From NCBI GenBank assembly GCA_013694495.1, contig JACDCH010000621.1, positions 1 through 11,607 on the forward strand: 11,607 nt of DNA, given 5' to 3'. The DNA is from Acidimicrobiia bacterium (GTDB lineage Bacteria > Actinomycetota > Acidimicrobiia > Acidimicrobiales > JACDCH01). Below are positions 5,770 through 11,607 of this stretch, piece after piece. The position numbers were made by a program, and so were the translations under genes. Under the pieces are notes generated by a model that worked only from the letters and a program-made list of their open reading frames with translations, was not told the origin of the DNA and searched no databases. Position 1 is the first letter of the stretch. Every line of letters starts with the position of its first letter.

Positions 5770-7178
5770 GGTACGAGACCGAGGCGCTGCTCCGACTCGC
5801 CGTCGCCGTCGCCCTCGGCGCGGTCATCGGGGCTGAGCGCGAGGCGGGCGAGCAGCCAGCCGGCCTGCGCACCCACATCGCCGTGTGCCTCGGCGCCTGC
5901 CTGTTCGGCGTGGTGTCGACGCTCGGGTTCTCCGAGTTCGTCCGCGCCCGGGCCGACACCAACATCCAGATCGACGTCACGCGCGTGGCATCGCAGGTCG
6001 TCGTCGGCATCGGCTTCCTCGGCGCCGGCGTCATCTTCCGGCAGGGCACCGCCATCAAGAACCTGACCACCGCCGCGTCGCTGTGGGTCACCTCGGCGGT
6101 CGGCCTCACGGCCGGCGTCGGCGACATCGGCACCGCGGCGGTCGCCACCGGCATCGTGGTGGCGGCGCTGCTCGCGCTGCTGCCGATCCGCAACTGGCTC
6201 CGCCGCCGGGTAGCGCCGGACCGGCGGGAGGTGCGCATCAAGCTCACCGCCGGCCACGGGCCGGGCGAGATCATCGAGGCGCTCCACGGCCTCGACGACG
6301 TCAAGGTCGGCGAGGTCCGAGTCGACAAGTCCGACGGCTGCTACGTGGTGATCGCCGAGCTGAGCGGCCGCCCGAGCGCGGGCCTGCACAGCCAGCTGGC
6401 GGCGGTGGCGGCCCGCGACGACGTGTGGGGAACTCGGCGACTACGGCGCTCAGGACCGCTCGTAGCGCCAGCCGCTCTCGGGCATGTGCAGCCGGTGGCG
6501 GGCACCGGCCACCAACGGGTCGGCCGTGTCGTAGCCGGCGTCGCCCGCCCACAGGATCCCGATCCCGCCGTCGAGGTCGACCACCTTGGTCGCGAAGTAC
6601 GACAACGGCGACGTGGTGGCGATGTCGAGGGCGGCGGCCGCGGAGGGCCAGGTGGCCACCGCCTGCAGGGTCACCCACGTCGGCGGGACGAGCTCGATGG
6701 CGCCCTCGGCGTGGCGGAACAGCGCGCCGGCGGCGTCGGTCCACACGTGGTCGCCGATCTCACCCCCGTCGACCACGACGTCGGCCGCGCCGGCCGGGAG
6801 GGCGGCGACGAAGAACCACGTCGAGAACCGCTTCGGGGTGGACTCGGGTGGGATCCAGTGCGAGAAGGGCACGAGCGCGTCGGGCGGGAGCACGACGCCC
6901 GTCTCCTCGGCCGCCTCCCGCACGGCCGCCTGCCGGGCGACGCCCTGCTCGTCGGCGCCCGGCCCGGCCGCCTCGACGTCGGCCGCCTCCACCTTGCCGC
7001 CGGGGAACACCCACATGCCCCCGAAGGCCTGCCCGGCGTTCTTGCGCAGCATGAGCGTCTCGGGCGGCGCGCCTCCCGGCCGGTCGCGCAGCAGCACGAC
7101 GGTGGCCGCCGGGATGGCGTCGGTCACTTGCAGGTGGCGATGCCGCCGTCGACCGGGATGACCGCGCCGGTGACGTAG
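5766..7178 (+). CDS. mgtC: MgtC/SapB family membrane protein; frame runs on antisense to NUDIX gene
   Basis: The N-terminal 221 residues or so (to about base 6428) are a MgtC/SapB protein: LLRLAVAVALGAVIGAERE (TM1 with the family's G...G.ERE), GLRTHIAV then a second helix, VVVGIGFLGAGVIFR (TM3), IKNLTTAASLWVTSAVGLTAG (TM4), a fifth helix ending before R-rich IRNWLRRR, and an ACT-like C-terminal domain (about 155-220). MgtC proteins sit in the inner membrane and help growth at low Mg2+ or inside hosts, partly by acting on F-type ATP synthase. The ATG at 5766 overlaps the lipoprotein stop (ATGA). Beyond 6430 the frame stays open to TAG at 7176-7178, entirely opposite the NUDIX gene, giving R/G/H-rich sequence typical of antisense shadow. 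Removing one G from the run at 6427-6430 would end the protein at TAG 6463-6465 (…VWELGDYGAQDRS). The true 3' end is therefore doubtful; the N-terminal identification is firm. Confidence 0.8.
   Translation: MRYETEALLRLAVAVALGAVIGAEREAGEQPAGLRTHIAVCLGACLFGVVSTLGFSEFVRARADTNIQIDVTRVASQVVVGIGFLGAGVIFRQGTAIKNLTTAASLWVTSAVGLTAGVGDIGTAAVATGIVVAALLALLPIRNWLRRRVAPDRREVRIKLTAGHGPGEIIEALHGLDDVKVGEVRVDKSDGCYVVIAELSGRPSAGLHSQLAAVAARDDVWGTRRLRRSGPLVAPAALGHVQPVAGTGHQRVGRVVAGVARPQDPDPAVEVDHLGREVRQRRRGGDVEGGGRGGPGGHRLQGHPRRRDELDGALGVAEQRAGGVGPHVVADLTPVDHDVGRAGREGGDEEPRREPLRGGLGWDPVREGHERVGREHDARLLGRLPHGRLPGDALLVGARPGRLDVGRLHLAAGEHPHAPEGLPGVLAQHERLGRRASRPVAQQHDGGRRDGVGHLQVAMPPSTGMTAPVT
6450..7127 (-). CDS. 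NUDIX hydrolase, NUDT19/CoA-pyrophosphatase-like
   Basis: A 225-residue NUDIX protein that would hydrolyse a nucleoside diphosphate linked to another moiety. The strand AATVVLLRD (7-15) leads to GGMWVFPGGKVEAAD (36-50), and the box core REAAEETGV is at 70-78, where the glutamates bind Mg2+. The spacing between GGK and REAAEE is longer than the classic GX5EX7REUXEEXGU, because an A/G/E-rich insert of roughly ten residues (about 50-64) intervenes. Insertion here is a feature of NUDT19-like CoA pyrophosphatases, suggesting but not proving an acyl-CoA or CoA substrate. The GTG start at 7127-7125 overlaps the stop of the reductase gene in GTGA, so the two are coupled. It converges with the mgtC-like gene, whose conserved part ends about 20 bp from this stop codon. 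Confidence 0.88.
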   Translation of the reverse strand: MTDAIPAATVVLLRDRPGGAPPETLMLRKNAGQAFGGMWVFPGGKVEAADVEAAGPGADEQGVARQAAVREAAEETGVVLPPDALVPFSHWIPPESTPKRFSTWFFVAALPAGAADVVVDGGEIGDHVWTDAAGALFRHAEGAIELVPPTWVTLQAVATWPSAAAALDIATTSPLSYFATKVVDLDGGIGILWAGDAGYDTADPLVAGARHRLHMPESGWRYERS

Positions 7179-7897
7179 GCGCCCGCCCGCGAGGCGAGGT
7201 AGATGGCGACGCCGGCCATGTCGTCGGGGCGGCCGATGCGGCGCATCGGCGCGGTCTTGGCGATCTGGTCGCCGAAGGCCTCGAGGGTGGCCGCCATCAT
7301 CTTGGACTCGAACGGGCCCGGGGCGACCGCGTTGACGGTGATGGTCGGGGCCAGGCTCCGGGCCAGGTGCCGGGTGAGCTGGTGCACCGCGGCCTTCGAC
7401 GCCGAGTACGAGAACGTCTCCATGATCGGGACCTGGATCCCGTCGATCGAGCCGATGTTGATGACCCGGGCCGGGTCGTCGTCGATGGCCGCCGCCCGGA
7501 GCTGGGGCAGCAGGAACTTCGTGAGGTGGAACACGCCCTTCACGTTCAGGTCGAGCACGCGGTCCCACGACGTGTCGTTGTGCTCCTCGATGGGCACGCC
7601 CCACGTGGCGCCGGCGTTGTTGACGAGGACGTGCAGCGCCGGTTCCCGGTCGGCCAGCGCCGCGGCGAGGCCGCGGCAGCCGTCCTCGGTGCTGACGTCG
7701 GCCGGCAGGCTCGAGCACTCGCCCACCGCCGAGAGGTCGGCCGCGACCTGGTCGCACACCTCGGCCTTGCGGGACGAGATGTAGACCTTGGCGCCGCCCT
7801 CGACGAACCCTCGGGCGATCATCAGCCCGATCCCCCGGCTCCCGCCGGTGACGAGCACCACCTTGCCCTTGACGTCGAACAGCCCCCGGTCGCTCAT
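7124..7897 (-). CDS. SDR-family reductase, RhlG-like
   Basis: A 257-residue classical short-chain dehydrogenase/reductase. The nucleotide-binding TGGSRGIG is at 17-24, DVS at 68-70, NNAG at 93-96, and the catalytic set is N118, S150, Y164 and K168 (YSASK). The C-terminal GAVIPVDGG (245-252) is typical of FabG-like enzymes. Over the first 100 residues (GGSRGIGLMIARGF, KAEVCDQVAADLSAVGEC, LVNNAGATWG) and in DPARVINIGSI it follows Pseudomonas RhlG, an NADPH-dependent beta-ketoacyl reductase, more than generic FabG. R42-43 region SSRK in place of an acidic residue after strand 2 favours NADPH. The ATG at 7897 lies 7 nt after TAGGTT, implying a leaderless message. It is cotranslated with the downstream NUDIX gene. 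The true substrate, probably a 3-oxoacyl thioester or other ketone, is unproven. Confidence 0.92.
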   Translation of the reverse strand: MSDRGLFDVKGKVVLVTGGSRGIGLMIARGFVEGGAKVYISSRKAEVCDQVAADLSAVGECSSLPADVSTEDGCRGLAAALADREPALHVLVNNAGATWGVPIEEHNDTSWDRVLDLNVKGVFHLTKFLLPQLRAAAIDDDPARVINIGSIDGIQVPIMETFSYSASKAAVHQLTRHLARSLAPTITVNAVAPGPFESKMMAATLEAFGDQIAKTAPMRRIGRPDDMAGVAIYLASRAGAYVTGAVIPVDGGIATCK

Positions 7898-7904
7898 GCG
7901 GGCG

Positions 7905-7910
7905 AACCTA
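7905..7910 (-). promoter_or_regulatory. -10 hexamer TAGGTT of the SDR gene
   Basis: On the minus strand TAGGTT is followed by 7 nt (CGCCCGC) and then the ATG at 7897. This matches the TANNNT-plus-7 arrangement of leaderless actinobacterial promoters. The promoter would drive the reductase-NUDIX pair. Confidence 0.5.
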
Positions 7911-7951
7911 GTGAGGCCGCTCGTCGAGGCACCGACGTCGGTCCCGTCGAC

Positions 7952-8012
7952 GCGGCCGAAGCCCGCCGAAGGCGCAGGGGGTCTGGGGGCGGAGCCCCCA
8001 GGTATCGGCCGC
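7952..8012. repeat. Nested inverted repeat with perfect 8-bp inner hairpin
   Basis: Outer arms gcggccga (7952-7959) and tcggccgc (8005-8012) are perfect complements. Inside, ctgggggc (7983-7990) and gcccccag (7994-8001) form a perfect 8-bp stem with a 3-nt gga loop. The gap lies between the phosphofructokinase stop and the reductase start, both on the minus strand. No T-tract follows, so it may be a repeated palindromic element or a U-less terminator. Confidence 0.6.
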
Positions 8013-8039
8013 AGGGCGACGAAGTCGGCCGAGGACCGG

Positions 8040-8100
8040 AGCAGTCCCGAGCGGAGCGAGGGTCGACCGAACTCGAGCGAACGGAGCGAAGCGAGTGAGC
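8040..8100. repeat. Purine-rich GAGCGAA-type degenerate repeat tract
   Basis: Units of the type gagcgga/gagcgaa recur irregularly (gagcggagcgag at about 8050-8061, then gagcgaacggagcgaagcga at about 8076-8095). The tract runs up to the phosphofructokinase stop codon at 8110-8108. It is low-complexity, with no open frame resembling a protein. Its boundaries are approximate. Confidence 0.45.
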
Positions 8101-8107
8101 TCGAACC

Positions 8108-9148
8108 TCAGCCGAAGAAGACCTTGGCGACGTCGTAGAGATCTTTGCTGATGAGCTTGAGCTCGCCGGTGGCCTCGCCCAGCGGGACGCGCACGATCTC
8201 GCCGGCGTGCAGGGCGACCATGTGGCCGAAGGCGCCGTCGTGGACGGCGTCGATGGCGGCGATGCCGAAGCGGGTCGACAGAACCCGGTCGAAGGCGGTG
8301 GGCGTGCCGCCCCGCTGGATGTGCCCGAGCACGACGGCGCGGCTCTCGTAGCCCGTGCGCTCCTCGATCTCCTTGGCCAGCGCGTCGCCGATGCCGCCGA
8401 GGCGGGCGTGGCCGAAGGCGTCGACCTCGCCCGACGAGTGGGGCTGGAAGGTGCCGGCCTCGGCGGGCACCGCGCCCTCGGACACGACGACGATCGACGC
8501 GTAACGCCCCTTTGCCTCGTGGCGGTGGCGGATGGCCGCGCACACCTCCTCGATGTCGAAGGGCTTCTCCGGCAGCAGCACCATCGTGGCCCCGCCGGCG
8601 ATGCCCGCCCACAGCGCGATGTGGCCGGCGTGGCGGCCCATGACCTCGACCACCATCACCCGGTCGTGGCTTTCGGCGGTGGTGTGCAACCGGTCGATGG
8701 CGTCGACGCACACCTGCACGGCGGTGTCGAAGCCGAAGGTGAGCTCGGTGGCCGACAGGTCGTTGTCGATGGTCTTGGGCACGCCGACGACCTTGGCCAG
8801 GCCGTCGGCCGTGAGCTTGCTGGCCACCCCGAGCGTGTCCTCGCCGCCAACGGCCACCAGCGCGTCGATGCCGAGCTCGTTCATCGTCGTGCGCACCTGC
8901 TCGGCCCCGCCGTCGAGCTTGTAGGGGTTCGTGCGCGACGAACCGAGCATTGTGCCGCCCTTCGGCAGCGTGCCCCGCATGGTCTCGACGCTGAGCGGCA
9001 TGACGTCGCCCTCGAGGACGCCCCGCCAACCGTCGCGGAAGCCGACGAGCTCGTCGCCGTACACCGTCTCCCCCTTGCGCACGACGGCGCGCAGCACCGC
9101 GTTGAGCCCCGGGCAGTCGCCCCCACCGGTGAGCATGCCGACCTTCAT
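8108..9148 (-). CDS. pfp: 6-phosphofructokinase, predicted pyrophosphate-dependent
   Basis: A 346-residue group III phosphofructokinase interconverting fructose 6-phosphate and fructose 1,6-bisphosphate in glycolysis. GGDCPGLNAVLRAVVR is at 9-24; the phosphoryl-donor loop is GGEDTLG (101-107), with D104 where ATP enzymes have glycine; PKTIDND is at 124-130, with K125 and catalytic D128. MGRHAGHIA (170-178) and GHIQRGG (275-281) bind the sugar phosphate. D104 together with K125 is the residue pair of PPi-dependent enzymes such as that of Amycolatopsis methanolica, whereas ATP-using Streptomyces paralogues have GGEGT. PPi use would make the step reversible. The ATG at 9148 is 7 nt after TAGGGT, indicating a leaderless start, and the fold begins at residue 2. 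The reading frame is nonetheless open far upstream (see the 9149-9352 entry). If the donor prediction is wrong it is simply pfkA. Confidence 0.93.
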   Translation of the reverse strand: MKVGMLTGGGDCPGLNAVLRAVVRKGETVYGDELVGFRDGWRGVLEGDVMPLSVETMRGTLPKGGTMLGSSRTNPYKLDGGAEQVRTTMNELGIDALVAVGGEDTLGVASKLTADGLAKVVGVPKTIDNDLSATELTFGFDTAVQVCVDAIDRLHTTAESHDRVMVVEVMGRHAGHIALWAGIAGGATMVLLPEKPFDIEEVCAAIRHRHEAKGRYASIVVVSEGAVPAEAGTFQPHSSGEVDAFGHARLGGIGDALAKEIEERTGYESRAVVLGHIQRGGTPTAFDRVLSTRFGIAAIDAVHDGAFGHMVALHAGEIVRVPLGEATGELKLISKDLYDVAKVFFG

Positions 9149-9155
9149 GCGACGG

Positions 9156-9161
9156 ACCCTA
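9156..9161 (-). promoter_or_regulatory. -10 hexamer TAGGGT of the phosphofructokinase gene
   Basis: TAGGGT on the minus strand is followed by 7 nt (CCGTCGC) and the ATG at 9148. It is among the closest matches in the window to the TANNNT leaderless pattern. It supports the short start and argues against the upstream in-frame extension being part of the enzyme. Confidence 0.5.
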
Positions 9162-9340
9162 GGACCTCGCGGCGGCCCGTTCTTCGACGTAGAGGTCTCG
9201 GACCCGGACCCGTCGACCAGGAGCGCAGCGGCCACGCCACCGGCCAGCACGCCGATCGACAGCACCAGCCCGGCCACGGCTGCGGTACGGGTCGCCACGT
9301 CGCGAACCGAGGCCCGGGCGCCGTCGCGCCGGTGCCTGCG

Positions 9341-9346
9341 TAGTCT
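9341..9346 (+). promoter_or_regulatory. -10 hexamer TAGTCT of the DMT transporter gene
   Basis: TAGTCT is followed by 6 nt (cccccg) and the GTG at 9353, the leaderless arrangement seen at other starts in the window. No -35 is evident. Confidence 0.45.
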
Positions 9347-9352
9347 CCCCCG

Positions 9353-10273
9353 GTGCTCGACCAGGCCCCCGTGCGCCGTCCGGTCGCGGGCACGGTGGCC
9401 GTGCTCGTCGCCGTGAGCGTGTGGGGCGGCGTGGCCGTCGTGGCCCGGCTCGTCGACGAGATCGACGGCCTGGTCCTCGGGTTCCACCGCATGTGGATCG
9501 GGGCTGCCAGCACGCTCGTCGCCTTCTACGCCACCGGCCGGCGCCTGCGGTGGCGGAGCCTGCGCCTCGCCCTCCTCGGTGGCCTGGCCTTCGCCCTGGA
9601 CATCGTGCTGTTCTTCAGCGCCCTCAAGCACACGACCGTCGCCAACGCCACCGTGGTCGGCGCGCTGCAGCCCGCCCTGGTGCTGGTGGTGGCTGGGCGC
9701 ATGTTCGGGGAGGTCGTGACGGCGCGGCTGGTGGCCTGGTCGGTCGTGGCGATCGCCGGTGTGGCCGTCGTCGTGTACGGCTCGTCGGGGGCCCCGGTGT
9801 GGAGCGTGCGGGGTGACCTGCTGGCCTGCGGCGCGCTGCTCGCCTGGACGGCGTACTTCATCGCTTCGCGCCGGGTGCACGACGTCATCCCGCCGTTCGA
9901 GTACCTCACCGCCATGCTCGTGGTCGCCACCGTCGTCGTCGCCCCCATCGCCCTCCTCGGCAGCGGGCGGCTCGACCCGGGCGGCGCCGGCGAGTGGGCC
10001 TGGATCGCCGGCCTCGCCATCGGCTCCGGCGGCCTCGGCCACCTCCTCATCAACTGGGCCCACGCCCACATCGACCTCTCGGTGATGTCGCTCCTCACGC
10101 TGGCGGTGCCCGTCGTCGCCGTGATCAGCGCGGCGATCTTCCTCGACGAGGGCATCGGCTGGGTGCAGGTGCTCGGGATGGCGATCGTGCTGCTGGCTGT
10201 CGGCGTCGTCGCCGTGCAGTCGTCCCGCACGCCGGCCGGCGCGCCGCCGGAGCCGGCGCCGTCGGTCGCATAG
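9353..10273 (+). CDS. EamA/DMT-family membrane transporter
   Basis: A 306-residue inner-membrane protein with about ten hydrophobic helices arranged as two EamA repeats: roughly 13-31, 44-62, 70-90, 97-115, 123-142, 154-171, 180-201, 213-231, 242-262 and 268-288. Conserved features are the WGG of helix 1 (24-26), NATVVGALQPALVLVVAG with Q106-P107 in repeat one, and the matching SVMSLLTLAVPVVAVISAAIFLDE in repeat two. DMT transporters export or import amino acids, nucleobases, sugars and other small molecules; family-level sequence does not give the substrate. The tail PAGAPPEPAPSVA is likely disordered. The GTG at 9353 lies 6 nt after TAGTCT. Its stop TAG (10271-10273) is the first half of the glycerol kinase -10, so the two genes are separated by 9 bp and may be expressed together as well as separately. 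Confidence 0.9.
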   Translation: MLDQAPVRRPVAGTVAVLVAVSVWGGVAVVARLVDEIDGLVLGFHRMWIGAASTLVAFYATGRRLRWRSLRLALLGGLAFALDIVLFFSALKHTTVANATVVGALQPALVLVVAGRMFGEVVTARLVAWSVVAIAGVAVVVYGSSGAPVWSVRGDLLACGALLAWTAYFIASRRVHDVIPPFEYLTAMLVVATVVVAPIALLGSGRLDPGGAGEWAWIAGLAIGSGGLGHLLINWAHAHIDLSVMSLLTLAVPVVAVISAAIFLDEGIGWVQVLGMAIVLLAVGVVAVQSSRTPAGAPPEPAPSVA

Positions 10274-10276
10274 CTT
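10271..10276 (+). promoter_or_regulatory. -10 hexamer TAGCTT of glpK, overlapping the DMT stop codon
   Basis: TAGCTT is followed by 6 nt (ccgcac) and the ATG at 10283, a leaderless arrangement. Its first three bases are the stop codon of the transporter gene. Readthrough from upstream would also transcribe glpK. Confidence 0.45.
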
Positions 10277-10282
10277 CCGCAC

Positions 10283-11607
<1,325 letters not shown>

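Larger units (their letters stand above)
9149..9352 (-). other. Divergent gap with open hydrophobic segment in frame with phosphofructokinase
   Basis: This 204-bp gap separates the divergent phosphofructokinase and transporter starts. On the minus strand, in the kinase frame and without a stop, a GTG near 9298 would begin a peptide with a basic start (VATRTAA), a hydrophobic stretch (VAGLVLSIGVLAGGVAAALLV), then a polar tail (DGSGSETSTSKNGPP) leading to the kinase Met. About 35 of 40 codons in that stretch end in G or C, as in real genes here. It may be a membrane-anchor extension, a small membrane-protein gene that lost its stop by an indel, or chance. Nothing else is recognised in the gap apart from the two -10 hexamers. 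Confidence 0.3.

Noticed and set aside
8207..9343. A 378-codon plus-strand open frame opposite the phosphofructokinase gene
   Set aside because: It is an antisense shadow of a fully conserved enzyme, and the sequence is V/D/H/R-rich without motifs.
9145..9513. Minus-strand frame ending in an ATGA overlap with the phosphofructokinase start
   Set aside because: The overlap looks like translational coupling, but the encoded peptide is antisense to the transporter and has implausible composition (W/R/P/T-rich).

Overview
This is a very GC-rich window (above 70% by eye) from what looks like an actinobacterium, possibly of the class Acidimicrobiia. The grounds are an MtrA/MtrB-like two-component pair followed by a GerMN lipoprotein (the actinobacterial mtrA-mtrB-lpqB order), a group III phosphofructokinase, an RhlG-like reductase, and many start codons sitting 6-8 nt after a TANNNT hexamer, the actinobacterial leaderless-transcript signature. 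The genus is not identifiable from this sequence. No rRNA, tRNA, CRISPR array, insertion sequence or phage gene was seen.

Layout. (1) 1-1679, minus strand: the start of a PIG-L/LmbE zinc deacetylase (cut by the window edge), a 229-bp gap full of short repeats and hairpins, then a low-specificity threonine aldolase. (2) 1680-1705: a 26-bp divergent gap in which two opposing -10 hexamers share one TA step. (3) 1706-about 6430, plus strand: an inositol-monophosphatase-like enzyme, a small STAS-like protein, then mtrA-like regulator, mtrB-like kinase, GerMN lipoprotein and MgtC-like membrane protein. The last four genes are joined by GTGA, ATGA and ATGA overlaps and are almost certainly co-translated. 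A direct repeat GTCAC-N6-GTAAC lies upstream of the STAS gene and is a candidate MtrA site. (4) 6450-9148, minus strand: NUDIX hydrolase, SDR reductase (GTGA overlap), a second repeat-rich gap, and a phosphofructokinase whose residues predict use of pyrophosphate. (5) 9149-9352: a divergent gap with an open, hydrophobic, high-GC3 stretch in frame with the phosphofructokinase. (6) 9353-11607, plus strand: an EamA/DMT transporter and a glycerol kinase that runs off the window; the glycerol kinase -10 contains the transporter's stop codon.

How the genes fit together. The central unit reads as an envelope-stress or cell-wall signalling operon: sensor kinase, regulator, exported lipoprotein that may modulate the sensor, and an inner-membrane MgtC homologue. 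The flanking genes are mostly central metabolism (threonine/glycine, sugar phosphate, glycolysis, glycerol), each with its own apparent leaderless promoter. I see no clear previously undescribed defence or mobile system. The best leads are the compact mtrAB-GerMN-mgtC unit with its putative operator, the shared bidirectional -10, the lost mgtC stop codon and the open segment upstream of the phosphofructokinase.
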